DNA from: Streptomyces sp. 7-21
GTDB lineage: Bacteria; Actinomycetota; Actinomycetes; Streptomycetales; Streptomycetaceae
Assembly (NCBI RefSeq): GCF_016741785.1
Contig: NZ_JAERRL010000022.1
Location: forward strand, 1 to 59,244
Length of the DNA: 59,244 nt
Direction of reading: 5' to 3'
In this document: positions 48,647 through 57,386 of the stretch, one piece after another
How positions within the stretch are numbered: the stretch's first letter is position 1
Layout of the letters: the number at the start of each line of letters is the position of its first letter
Notes under the pieces: model-generated
What the model was told of the DNA's origin: nothing
The model's database searches: none
The model's input: the letters and a program-made list of their open reading frames with translations, nothing else
Made by a program: the position numbers and the translations under genes

Positions 48647-49873
48647 TCAGCCGAGCGTCGCCAGGGCCGCGGTCACCTGCCGCAGGTCGTCGTCGTTGGC
48701 CAGTCCCGCATGGTAGAGCCGCAGTTCATCGGCGCCCAATCCGGCCGCGTGCGCGGCGTCGGCCGCCAGCGTGCCCGGGCTGCCTCCCATGCCGGAGACG
48801 ATCGTCAGGTTCGCCGCGAGCACGCTGTGTGACCGGCGGTAGGGGACGAACGGCTCGATGACGGCGGCGCGGCCCGCCTCGCCGTCCGGTCCCGGAGGGC
48901 ATGGCAGGACGACGCCGTCGGCGTGGCTGAGGACGCCGGCCGGGTCCACGCCCACGTTGGCGCCGCAGCGGTGCGGGGCCGGGTCGGCGTGGAGCATGAC
49001 CCGGAACCCGTCCGCGCCCGCCCGGCGCGCCTCCTCGCGCACGGCGGCGACGGCCTCCCGCTGGAGCCGGCCGGCGGCGGCGGTGCGCCAGGCGGCGACG
49101 GCGTCCGCCAGCTCCTCGCCCAGCGCGCGGCGGATGCCGTCGCGTTCCTCGGCACGGCTGGCGGCGCGCGGGGCGGGCGCGCCCGCCCAGTGCGGCGCGA
49201 GGGCGCCGGTCACGCGGCGGCGCAGCAGGTCCGGGTCGGCGCCGTGGGCGGCATACCCCTCCTGGCAGGAGCCGCAGAAGCACAGCGACATCAGGAACGC
49301 GGCGGTGCCGCTGAGATGTCCGCCGCCGGTCTTGTCGTGGGCGTGGAGGTGCTCCAGGCCGTACCAGCCGCAGGACTCCAGCTCGGTGCCGCGGGCGCCG
49401 GGCCGCACGGCGGCCTCGGCGGCGAGCGTGGTGACGTAGGCGCGGACCTCGGGGCGGGCGATGCACGGGGCCCAGGGGTAGCGGTCGCCGAAGGCGTTGG
49501 TGACCGTGATCTCCGGGTGCTCCTCGCCGAGCCGGGTGTTGTGGGCGCAGATCACCCAGGTGTGCACGTCGAGCCCGGCGGCGGCCAGGCTCGCGGCCGC
49601 CTCGCCCCAGGGATCCTCGCCGGGCGCCCAGTCGCGGCCGTGCGGGTAGGGGCGCAGCGGCCGCCCGGCCCAGCGGTCCTCGCCGGGCGGGTAGTAGACG
49701 GCGGCGTGGCGGGCGGTGACGACGCGGTGGTGCGGGTGGCGCGGGGTGAGGGCGCGGGTGGAGTGGTAGGAGGAGGCGAGCGTCGCCTGGGCCACGCCCG
49801 TCGCCGCGAGGCGGTCGGCGGCGGCGGGGTCGCCGGTGATGTCCCAGGGATAGACGAAGGCGGCGGCGCGCAT
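48647..49873 (-). CDS. Uncharacterised TIM-barrel-like protein coupled to kdgD
   Basis: This 408-residue cytoplasmic protein has no signal peptide and no family I can name. The N-terminus (MRAAAFVYPWDITGDP) and spaced hydrophobic strands suggest a (beta/alpha)8 barrel. Notable features are HTWVICAHNTRLGEEHPE, ESCGWYGLEHLHAHDK, a CFCGSCQ cysteine cluster (as in some glycosidase-like barrels) and GMGGSPGT near the end. Its ATG overlaps the kdgD stop (TGATG), so the two are translated together. It may be a glycosidase, lyase or the missing lactone/aldarate step. Confidence 0.75.
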   Translation of the reverse strand: MRAAAFVYPWDITGDPAAADRLAATGVAQATLASSYHSTRALTPRHPHHRVVTARHAAVYYPPGEDRWAGRPLRPYPHGRDWAPGEDPWGEAAASLAAAGLDVHTWVICAHNTRLGEEHPEITVTNAFGDRYPWAPCIARPEVRAYVTTLAAEAAVRPGARGTELESCGWYGLEHLHAHDKTGGGHLSGTAAFLMSLCFCGSCQEGYAAHGADPDLLRRRVTGALAPHWAGAPAPRAASRAEERDGIRRALGEELADAVAAWRTAAAGRLQREAVAAVREEARRAGADGFRVMLHADPAPHRCGANVGVDPAGVLSHADGVVLPCPPGPDGEAGRAAVIEPFVPYRRSHSVLAANLTIVSGMGGSPGTLAADAAHAAGLGADELRLYHAGLANDDDLRQVTAALATLG

Positions 49874-50847
49874 CACGCCTCCGCGGTCGGGCCGGCGGGG
49901 CGGGCGGCGAGGCGCTCGGCGAGCGCGAGGCCGGTGTCGATGAGCGCGGCGAGCGCGTCGACGTGGGCGGGCTCGGGCTCGGCCAGCGGCGGCCGTACCG
50001 GCCCGACGTCCAGGCCGCGCAGCCGCACACCGGCCTTGACGAGGGAGACGGCGTATCCCTTGCCCTGGTTGCGCAGCTCCACCAGCGGGCGGTAGAAGCC
50101 GTCGAGCAGCTGGTGCACGGCGCTGGTGTCGTCCTTGGCCAGCGCGGTGTGGAAGGCGAGGGCGACCTCGGGGGCGAAGCAGAACGCCGCCGAGGAGTAC
50201 AGGTCCACGCCCAGGCCGCGGTAGGCGGCCTGGGTCAGCTCGGCGGTGGGGAGCCCGTTGAAGTAGCGGAACGGCTGGCCGGGGGCATCGGTGCGGACGG
50301 CGGAGACGATCCGCTGCATCAGGTCGAGGTCGCCGTAGCCGTCCTTCAGGCCGGTGATGCCGGGCACGCGGGCGAGTTCGGCGACGGTGCCGGGCGTGAA
50401 GACGGCGTTGTCGCGCTGGTAGACGATGACCTCCAGGCGGGTGGCGGCGGCGAGCCGGGTGTAGTGCTCGATCAGGCCGCGCTGCGGCGCGGTGACGAGG
50501 TAGGGCGGCATGGCCAGCAGGCCGTCGGCGCCCGCTTCCTCGGCGACGCGGGCCAGTTCGGCGGCGCGGGCGGTGCCGTAGCCGGTGCCCGCGATCACGG
50601 GAACGCGGCCCGCGGCGGTCTCGGCGGCGGCCGCGACCAGGCGCCGGTACTCGTCGGTGGCCAGGGCATGGAACTCCCCGGTGCCGCAGCAGGCGAAGAC
50701 GGCGCCCGCCCCCGCGTCGATCCCGGCCCCGACGTGCGCCCGGTAGGCGTCGAGGTTCGGCGAACCGTCGGGCCCGAAGGCGGTGACGGGGAAGAAGAGC
50801 AGGCCGTCGAGGCGCTCGGCGAGTGAGGCTGGCGAGGCGTGGGGCAT
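49873..50847 (-). CDS. kdgD: 5-dehydro-4-deoxyglucarate dehydratase
   Basis: This 324-residue DapA/NAL-family lyase converts 5-dehydro-4-deoxy-D-glucarate to 2-oxoglutarate semialdehyde with loss of CO2 and water. It shows LLFFPVTAFGPDG, ACCGTGEFHAL, VIAGTGYGTARA, the YQRDNAVF Tyr region and Schiff-base Lys in ITGLKDGYGDL (about 168). Its product is the substrate of the dehydrogenase at 44653-46182. ATG 50847. Divergent from uronate dehydrogenase. Confidence 0.92.
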   Translation of the reverse strand: MPHASPASLAERLDGLLFFPVTAFGPDGSPNLDAYRAHVGAGIDAGAGAVFACCGTGEFHALATDEYRRLVAAAAETAAGRVPVIAGTGYGTARAAELARVAEEAGADGLLAMPPYLVTAPQRGLIEHYTRLAAATRLEVIVYQRDNAVFTPGTVAELARVPGITGLKDGYGDLDLMQRIVSAVRTDAPGQPFRYFNGLPTAELTQAAYRGLGVDLYSSAAFCFAPEVALAFHTALAKDDTSAVHQLLDGFYRPLVELRNQGKGYAVSLVKAGVRLRGLDVGPVRPPLAEPEPAHVDALAALIDTGLALAERLAARPAGPTAEA

Positions 50848-51028
50848 TCCGACTCCCTAGGCTCCCCGTACAGGATACTGACTCGCGTCTATATTTCTGA
50901 ACGCGCAGGATCACGCTAGATGAGGCGGCATCAACGGTCAAGCGGCCATTGACGGCATACAGACCGCTGCCTAGCGTGTCTGTGTATATGAATGCTGATC
51001 TTGATCAGTACGGACGAACGGAGAGCGA
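50848..51028. promoter_or_regulatory. Divergent kdgD/udh control region
   Basis: This 181-base gap is AT-richer than its surroundings. It holds TCTATATTTCTGAACG (50888-50903), TGTGTATATGAATGC (50980-50995) and a perfect palindrome CTGATC-TT-GATCAG (50995-51008) just before the udh ribosome site. The first two resemble the IclR-gene operator region, suggesting a shared regulator. Confidence 0.5.
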
Positions 51029-51841
51029 ATGCCCGCGCCCCGCACCATTCTGCTGACCGGAGCCGCCGGGATCGTCGGAACCCTGATGCGGGGTCTGCTT
51101 CCCTCCTACGGCTACGAGTTGCGCCTGCTGGACGCCGTGCCGATCGAGGACGAGCCGGAGGCGATCGTCGCCGACCTGGCGGACCGGGAAGCCCTGCGCG
51201 AGGCGGTCCGGGGCGTCGACGCCGTCATCCACCTCGCCGGCATCTCGCTCGAGGCCTCCTTCGAAGCGATCCTCAGCGCCAACATCCAGGGCACCTACCA
51301 CCTGTACGAGGCCGTCCGCGAAGAAGGCGTCGGGCGCGTGGTGTTCGCCTCCAGCAACCACGCCGTCGGCTACACCCGCTGGCCGGCCCCGGGCGACCCG
51401 CCAGTCCCCGTGGACGTGCCGCACCGGCCCGACACCTTCTACGGCCTGTCCAAGTGCTTCGGCGAGGACCTGGCCCAGCTGTACTGGGACAAGCACGGCA
51501 TCGAGACGGTCTCGGTCCGCATCGGCTCCTGCTTCCCCGAGCCGACCTCGGTGCGGATGCTGTCGATCTGGATGAGCCCTGCGGACGGTGCGCGCCTCTT
51601 CCACGCCGCGCTCACCGCCCCGGACGTCGGCCACAGCATCGTCTACGGCTCCTCCGCCAACACGCGCCAGGTGTGGGACCTGACCTCAGCGCGCGCCCTG
51701 GGGTACGAACCCCAGGACGACTCCGAGGTGTTCGCCGCCAAGCTGATCGCCGAGCACGGCGAGCTCGACCCGTCCAAGCCCGACCAGGCTCACCTCGGCG
51801 GCGCCTTCGTCACCTCCCCTCCCCGCTGGGAGAACCGCTGA
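51029..51841 (+). CDS. udh: Uronate dehydrogenase
   Basis: This 270-residue extended short-chain dehydrogenase oxidises galacturonate or glucuronate to the aldarolactone with NAD+. Hallmarks are TGAAGIVGTLMR (NAD binding), VDAVIHLAGIS, FASSNHAVGYTR and catalytic Tyr/Lys in FYGLSKCFGE (about 136-140). SNHAVGY is typical of uronate dehydrogenases rather than sugar epimerases. It opens the oxidative route finished by kdgD and the semialdehyde dehydrogenase. ATG 51029 after GGAGAG. Confidence 0.92.
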   Translation: MPAPRTILLTGAAGIVGTLMRGLLPSYGYELRLLDAVPIEDEPEAIVADLADREALREAVRGVDAVIHLAGISLEASFEAILSANIQGTYHLYEAVREEGVGRVVFASSNHAVGYTRWPAPGDPPVPVDVPHRPDTFYGLSKCFGEDLAQLYWDKHGIETVSVRIGSCFPEPTSVRMLSIWMSPADGARLFHAALTAPDVGHSIVYGSSANTRQVWDLTSARALGYEPQDDSEVFAAKLIAEHGELDPSKPDQAHLGGAFVTSPPRWENR

Positions 51842-51845
51842 GCGG

Positions 51846-52985
51846 TCAGCGGCCCAGCGCGCAGGCCCGGGCGGCGCGGGCCAGGCGCTCGGCGTCGGGT
51901 CCCGCGCCGTTGGGCGTGGGGACACGCCGGCGCACGTAGCCGAACGCAAGGCCGGCGCGCGGGTCGGCGAAAGCCATCGCGCCCCCCGCGCCGTCGTGCC
52001 CGAACGCCCCGGCGCCCAGGAACCGGTAGCCCGTCATGAAGCCGATGCCGTAGGCCCGTTCCGTCCCGAGCACCAGGTCCGTGCCCACGGCGTGCGGCTG
52101 GGCGAACTCCGCGACCACGGCCGGACGCAGCAGCGGCGGCTGCCCGGCCACGCCGAACACCGCGCCCGCGTACAGCCGGGCCAGGCCCCGGGCACTGGCC
52201 ACGCCGCCCACCGACGCCTGCCCGCCGGCGCGTACCGCCCGGGAGTTGGGCAGCCCCACCAGCGAGGTCGGCTCGGCGGCGTGCAGGTTCGCCGCGATGC
52301 CCGCGAGGCTGTCGGGCGCGTCCCCGGCCTCCTGCCCGGCGCCGGGCTGGGGACGCGGCGGCAGCACGCTGACGACGCGGGGCTCGAGCTCCTCGGGCAG
52401 CCCGAGGTAGAACTCCGCCCCGGTGGGCTCCCGCAGCTCGCGCTCGTACAGCTGCTGCAGCGGCACCCCGGTCGCCCGCCGCACCACCTCGCCGGCGAGG
52501 GCACCGATCGTCAGCGAGTGGTAGCCGAAGGCGGCGCCGGGCCGCCAGAAGGGGCGCTGCGGTGCCAGCTGGCGGGCCAGTTCGGCGTCGTCGGCCACCT
52601 CGGCGGGGCTGAAGCCCCGGGGGGTGCCGATCACGCCCGCCCGGTGGGTCAGCAGCTCCCGCAGCGTCACAGCGCCCTTCCCCTCGGCGGCGAACTCCGG
52701 CCAGTACGCGGCCACTTCGCGGTCGAGCACGAGCACGCCGCGCTGCACCAGCAGCGCCACCGTCAGGTACGCGGCGCCCTTGGTCGCGGAGAAGACGCCG
52801 ATCAGGGAGTCCTCTTCCATCCCGGGACCGCCCCACAGGTCGGCGACCGGCCCGCCGCGGCTGTAGACGGCCAGCTGCGCCGCGTGGTCCGGCTCCTCGC
52901 GCAGCACCGCCTCGAACTCCTCGCGCAGCGGCTCGAATCCGGGCGCCACCGCCCCGTGTACGAGATCCTTCGCCCCGGTCGTCAT
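51846..52985 (-). CDS. Serine hydrolase, class C beta-lactamase/esterase family
   Basis: This 379-residue cytoplasmic protein of the beta-lactamase-related serine hydrolases has the SxxK motif SATK (about residue 67), a Tyr motif YHS in FGYHSLTIG and a C-terminal HDGAGG. Such proteins in sugar loci often act as acyl esterases. No signal peptide is seen, so an intracellular deacetylase of imported oligosaccharides is possible. ATG 52985 follows GAGGAG. Convergent with udh, 4 bases between stops. Confidence 0.87.
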   Translation of the reverse strand: MTTGAKDLVHGAVAPGFEPLREEFEAVLREEPDHAAQLAVYSRGGPVADLWGGPGMEEDSLIGVFSATKGAAYLTVALLVQRGVLVLDREVAAYWPEFAAEGKGAVTLRELLTHRAGVIGTPRGFSPAEVADDAELARQLAPQRPFWRPGAAFGYHSLTIGALAGEVVRRATGVPLQQLYERELREPTGAEFYLGLPEELEPRVVSVLPPRPQPGAGQEAGDAPDSLAGIAANLHAAEPTSLVGLPNSRAVRAGGQASVGGVASARGLARLYAGAVFGVAGQPPLLRPAVVAEFAQPHAVGTDLVLGTERAYGIGFMTGYRFLGAGAFGHDGAGGAMAFADPRAGLAFGYVRRRVPTPNGAGPDAERLARAARACALGR

Positions 52986-53099
52986 CTTCTCCTCGCCTCT
53001 GGTCGGCTCCGGCCTGGCTGGTCCCGGCTCCGCGCCGCCGTGCGCCCGGGGGCGCGGCCGGGGCAGTGCCCCGTGCCGCCCCCGGGCGCACGGCGCGCG

Positions 53100-54437
53100 T
53101 CAGCGAACGCGCGGCAGCTGGCCCGCGCCCGCGTGTGCGGCCACGAGCCTAGGCACGGCGCGCGGGTTGTCGACACGGGGGCGCAGCTCGGGGGTCCAGC
53201 CGGCGTCATCGCCCAGGGGCGCGTCGGGGTTGGCCGCGTTGTACGCGCCGAGCAGGTCGGCCGGGCGGCCGTTGACGTAGTTGCCGTTCTCGGTCATGCC
53301 CGTGCCCGGCGTCCAGCGGTGGATCGTCTCGGCCGGGTCCGTCCCCGGCGGCAGGGAGAAGGCGTTGTACTCGGCGACCAGCGCGGAGTCGTAGCCGATC
53401 CCGAAGCTGTAGCCGTAGGAGACGCCCGGGTCCTGCCGGTAGTGGTTGTTGTACGCGTCCACCTGCCCGAACCGCACCCGGGGAGCGCGCTCCTCGAGGT
53501 TGTGGAACAGGTTGTGGTGGAGGGTCGTCCGCAGCCTGCCGGCGTCGGTGTCCCCGGCGCCGTCGCTGTTGCCGATGAGCAGGCTCTTGCTGTGGTCGGC
53601 GAAGACGTTCCAGGTCACGGTCACCAGGTCGGCGCCCCTGACGATGTCCAGCAGCCCGTCGTGCTGCTGATACAGGTAGCCGAAGTAGTGGGGCTGCTCG
53701 CTGTCCGGGCGGTCGCCGTCGGTGAAGGTGTTGTGGTCCACCCACACGTGCGTCGCGCCGTTGAGTTCGAGGTTGTCGTACTCGGAGTTCCACTCCCCGC
53801 TGGGGTCCCACTGCGGAAAGCAGTCGTAGGCGTCCTCGAAGGTGAGGTTGCGCACGATCACGTTGTCACCGGTGACCCGCAGCGAGACGCCCAGCAGGCG
53901 GGCGTCGTCGCCGGCGCCGATGAGGGTGGTGTGAGAGCCCACCTCCAGCTGGACGCGCTCGCGCTGGTTGGCCACCGAGGCCAGCCGGGCGTCCTCCATC
54001 GGTCCGAAGACCTCGTCGTGCTCCCACGTGGCCGGGTCGTAGGCCGCCAGGTAGCCCTCGAGCGTGTAGCCGTCGGTGGCGTAGTCCTCGCAGGTGAGCG
54101 GGTTCCCCTGGTCGTCGGTGTTGCCGTCGATGGTTCCCTCGATCCGGATGATCGAAGGGGTGTCGCCGCTCGCCGCAAGGGCCGCGGCGAGTTCCGCCCG
54201 GGTGCTGACGGTGTAGACGTGGTCGTCGTCGGCCGCCGAACCGCCGGTGACACCTCCGTCGGCCGAGGCCCAGCCGTCGCCGGCGGGCAGGACGGCACGG
54301 GCCGGGTCGCTGTTCGGGTGCCCGGGGCCGGCGGGAGCGGCGAGGCCCTGCTGCGGCAGCAGGCCCACGGCCAGTGCGGCGCCTCCGGCCAGGACGGCCA
54401 GGCTCCGGCCGGTACGGCTTCGTCTGTGCTGGTGCAT
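53100..54437 (-). CDS. Secreted pectate lyase (PL1)
   Basis: This 445-residue polysaccharide lyase family 1 enzyme cleaves polygalacturonate by beta-elimination. A Sec signal peptide ends near LAA-PAG. The parallel beta-helix shows IRIEGTIDG, THVWVDHNTFTDGD with the Ca-binding Asp, VTVTWNVFADHSKSLLIG and the catalytic Arg in ERAPRVRFG (about 322). It is at the downstream end of an importer gene set, matching secretion of a depolymerase beside uptake of its products. Confidence 0.94.
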   Translation of the reverse strand: MHQHRRSRTGRSLAVLAGGAALAVGLLPQQGLAAPAGPGHPNSDPARAVLPAGDGWASADGGVTGGSAADDDHVYTVSTRAELAAALAASGDTPSIIRIEGTIDGNTDDQGNPLTCEDYATDGYTLEGYLAAYDPATWEHDEVFGPMEDARLASVANQRERVQLEVGSHTTLIGAGDDARLLGVSLRVTGDNVIVRNLTFEDAYDCFPQWDPSGEWNSEYDNLELNGATHVWVDHNTFTDGDRPDSEQPHYFGYLYQQHDGLLDIVRGADLVTVTWNVFADHSKSLLIGNSDGAGDTDAGRLRTTLHHNLFHNLEERAPRVRFGQVDAYNNHYRQDPGVSYGYSFGIGYDSALVAEYNAFSLPPGTDPAETIHRWTPGTGMTENGNYVNGRPADLLGAYNAANPDAPLGDDAGWTPELRPRVDNPRAVPRLVAAHAGAGQLPRVR

Positions 54438-54564
54438 GCGTGCGGCTCCTTCGCGAGGTGGTCGGTGCGGGTGCGGTGAGAGAACGAAATGGACATGGCG
54501 GGCCGGCCGCGGAAGGTGGGGGTCGGGCGGCCGGCCCGCCGCTCGCAGGGACAGGACCGGGCTG

Positions 54565-55908
54565 TCAGCCCATCTGCTCCTGCCACTCGGCCTGGGCTTC
54601 GTTCAGCCGCTGCGCCAGGTCGTCCAGGAACTCCTGCGCCGACATCTCACCGAGCAGCACCCGCTGGAAGTTGGGCTCGGTGTCCGCCTTGCTGATCTTG
54701 TTCCAGTCCGGCAGGTAGTAGGGCAGCTGGACGATCGTGGTGTTCTCATCGTTCAGGGCCTCCACGGCGGCCTGCGTGGCGGGGAAGTCCTCCAGCCACG
54801 CGTCCTCCAGGGCCTGCCGGTTGGCCGGAATCTGCCCGGCGGACTCGTTCCAGGCGCTGTTCGCCTCGTGCGAGGCGGCGAACTCGATGAACTCCCAGGC
54901 CGCCTGCTTGTTGTCGCTGGCGGAGAACAGCCCCAGGCCGTCGACCGGGTTGGAGACGAACGTGTGGCTGCCGCTCTCGTCGGAGGCGGGCATCGGCAGG
55001 CCGTCGACGTTCTCCGCGCCGAACGCCTCGACGTGGTCCGGGTAGGAGCCGAGGTTGTGCTGCATCATGCCGACGTTGCCGCCGGTGAACGTCGCGACCA
55101 TGGTGGTGAAGTCGGCGTTCAGGTCGGCTTCGGGCGTGACCGTGCCGTACAGCTCGACGTACCGCTCCAGCGCCTCCGCATTGGCCGGGTCGTTGACCGT
55201 GGTCTCGGTGCCCTCCTCGTTCCAGAAGCTGCTGATGCCGGACTGCGCGTACATCGCGTCCAGGGCCTGGGCCACCGAGCCCTCACCGCCCCGGATGGTG
55301 AAGCCGAACGCGTTGTTGCGGCGATCGGTCAGCTCCTCGGCCGCGGTGAAGAAGTTGTCCCAGGTCGTCGGGGGCTCCAGGCCGGCCTGGCGGAACAGGT
55401 CGGTCCGGTACCACAGGATGCCCTGGTTGGCGGAGGTCGGCACGGAGAACAGCTCCTCGCCGCCTCCCGTCGTGGCCCGGACGCTCTCGGTGAACGCCGG
55501 CAGCAGCTGCTCCTGGAGCGGGCTGTCGGCGAGCCGGTCGTTGACCGGGTCCAGGGCGCCCTGGGCAACGAGGTTGGCCAGGTAGGAGGTGCTCACCATG
55601 CCGACGTCCGGCAGGCTGTCCCCGCCCGCCTGGATGGCGGCGTCGTACTTGGACTGCACCTGGTCGATCGGCACGCCCGTGTACTCGACGGTGATGTCGG
55701 GATGTTCGGCCTCGAAGTCCGCGATGATCTGCTCCCAGACCTCGGTGCGGACACCGCCGTTGTTGTCCCAGAACTCGATGGTGCCGGTGCCGTCTCCCTC
55801 GGCGCCACCCGAGGTGCCGTTGTCGCCGCAGGCCGTGGCCGTAGCGGCGAGTGTCAGCGCCGCCGCGGCCACGGCCGTGCCGCGTATCAGCTTTCTTCTT
55901 CTCGACAT
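54565..55908 (-). CDS. Sugar ABC transporter substrate-binding lipoprotein
   Basis: This 447-residue extracellular solute-binding protein has a lipoprotein signal (LTLAATATAC-GDN). The CUT1 solute-binding fold follows with FWDNNGG, LPDVGMVSTSYLANLVAQGALDP, and GILWYRTDLFRQAGLEPPTTWDNFFTAAEEL. It captures an oligosaccharide for the two permeases encoded upstream; pectate lyase next door suggests oligogalacturonides. ATG 55908; a 274-base gap separates it from the oxidoreductase gene. Confidence 0.92.
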   Translation of the reverse strand: MSRRRKLIRGTAVAAAALTLAATATACGDNGTSGGAEGDGTGTIEFWDNNGGVRTEVWEQIIADFEAEHPDITVEYTGVPIDQVQSKYDAAIQAGGDSLPDVGMVSTSYLANLVAQGALDPVNDRLADSPLQEQLLPAFTESVRATTGGGEELFSVPTSANQGILWYRTDLFRQAGLEPPTTWDNFFTAAEELTDRRNNAFGFTIRGGEGSVAQALDAMYAQSGISSFWNEEGTETTVNDPANAEALERYVELYGTVTPEADLNADFTTMVATFTGGNVGMMQHNLGSYPDHVEAFGAENVDGLPMPASDESGSHTFVSNPVDGLGLFSASDNKQAAWEFIEFAASHEANSAWNESAGQIPANRQALEDAWLEDFPATQAAVEALNDENTTIVQLPYYLPDWNKISKADTEPNFQRVLLGEMSAQEFLDDLAQRLNEAQAEWQEQMG

Positions 55909-56182
55909 GTGCGTCGCTCCCTTGCTCCCTTGCACGGGCGTTTCGTTGCGTGATGGCTGCGGGCTCGTGCGGACCGCCGCGGTCGCCAGGCGTAACCGCC
56001 GGACCTCCCCGGCCCCGCCGGGGCACGCGCGTGCGGCGGAGCGGCCGCCCAGCCCGGTCTTCGCTCCGCTCCAGCGCCGCGGCTGCGCCGCGAAGTCCTG
56101 CCCCGGGCAGCGGAACTCCGCCTCGCCGGGCAGCCGTGCGGCGGACCGGCCCGGCCGCCTCTCGTCGTCCCTGGTCACCGGA
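55909..56182. other. Gap between oxidoreductase and binding-protein genes
   Basis: 274 bases with no supported gene; the frame of the binding protein stays open back to ~56178 but gives an Arg/Pro-rich non-family peptide. It may hold a separate promoter for the binding protein, which is often made in excess. Confidence 0.4.
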
Positions 56183-57379
56183 TCACCTCGTCCGCACGGT
56201 GTGGGGCGCGGCGGTGGCCCAGGGGACGCCGAGCTCCGAGTACAGCGCCAGGCGGCGGGCGCCCTCGGCGGTGAGCGCGTCGATACCGGGCACGACCCGG
56301 CGCGGGCCGCTGTCCGTCCGCTCGGTGTGCCAGGCCGAGGCGGGCAGCGGCCGCGGCTCGGGGGCGGTGCGTACCGCCTCGACGAACCGGGTGAAAGCGC
56401 CGGTATGCGCCAGCGGCACCAGCAGCGGCTCGCCGTGCCGCACATGGGAGACGAGGTTGGCCAGCAGGTCAGTGCGGCCGTAGGCGGTCGTCTGCGGCGG
56501 ACGCCCGGGGCGTTCCACGACCACCTTGTCGGCCTTGTACCAGAACGTCACGCGTCCCTCGTCGCCGTGCACCACCACGTACGGCTCGCCCGGCCGCTGC
56601 GCGCACAGCGTCACGGCGGTGACGACGCGGGTGCCGCGGGCCGTGTGCAGACGGGCGCTCGAGGTGTCGTCGGCGGCGATGTCGTTGGCCCGGTACAGCT
56701 CCAGCTCGACGGCGGTGAGGTCCTCCTCGCGCTCCGAGCCGTCGATGCGGAGCGCGGTCGCCGTGGCGTGCGCCAGCGGATTGGTCAGCACGCCGTCCAC
56801 GACGTCCCGGCCGCCCAGGGTGCGGTGGCCGCTCCACGGGGCGCGGGTCCAGTACGCCTCATCGCGCACCCACGCGCCGGCGGCGCCGATGCCGCGCACC
56901 GCGCCGATGCCGCCGCTGGCCACCAGGCCGCGGATGGCCTCGATGGCGTGTGAGCCGAGCGACTGGAAGCCGATCTGGCAGGCGATGCCGGCCCCGTCCA
57001 CTCCTTCGGCCAGCGCCCGGAACGCGGCGAGCGACGGCGTCGGCGGCTTCTCCAGCAGCAGGTGGACGCCGCGCCGTGCGGCGATGAGCCCCAGGTCCTC
57101 GTGGGTGTGGATGGGCGTGCAGATGACGGCGGCCTCGGCGCCGGTGCGGGCGAGCAGGCCGTCGAGGTCATCGGACTGCTCCGGCGGCTGGTGGCCGCCG
57201 CAGGCCGCGGCGTCCCCGAGTTCGTCCTGGCTGAGCGGGGTCAGCTCGCAGATGCCGGCCAGCCGCACCAGGCCCTGCCGCGCCAGGCGGCCGATGTTCG
57301 CCAGGTGCCAGCGGCCGTGGCCGCGGGCGCCCGCCAGCACGACAGGCATCGGCTCCCGCCGGGAGGTGGTCCAGCTCAT
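56183..57379 (-). CDS. Gfo/Idh/MocA-family oxidoreductase
   Basis: This 398-residue NAD(P)-dependent sugar oxidoreductase has a Rossmann N-terminus (VVLAGARGHGRWHLANI), EAAVICTPIHTHEDLGLIAARRG, catalytic Lys in LLEKPPTPS (about 113) and a C-terminal alpha/beta domain. It probably acts on the sugar imported by this gene set. ATG 57379 lies 7 bases after the permease stop; ATG 57349 is an in-frame alternative closer to the family N-terminus. Confidence 0.88.
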   Translation of the reverse strand: MSWTTSRREPMPVVLAGARGHGRWHLANIGRLARQGLVRLAGICELTPLSQDELGDAAACGGHQPPEQSDDLDGLLARTGAEAAVICTPIHTHEDLGLIAARRGVHLLLEKPPTPSLAAFRALAEGVDGAGIACQIGFQSLGSHAIEAIRGLVASGGIGAVRGIGAAGAWVRDEAYWTRAPWSGHRTLGGRDVVDGVLTNPLAHATATALRIDGSEREEDLTAVELELYRANDIAADDTSSARLHTARGTRVVTAVTLCAQRPGEPYVVVHGDEGRVTFWYKADKVVVERPGRPPQTTAYGRTDLLANLVSHVRHGEPLLVPLAHTGAFTRFVEAVRTAPEPRPLPASAWHTERTDSGPRRVVPGIDALTAEGARRLALYSELGVPWATAAPHTVRTR

Positions 57380-57386
57380 GCCCCGG

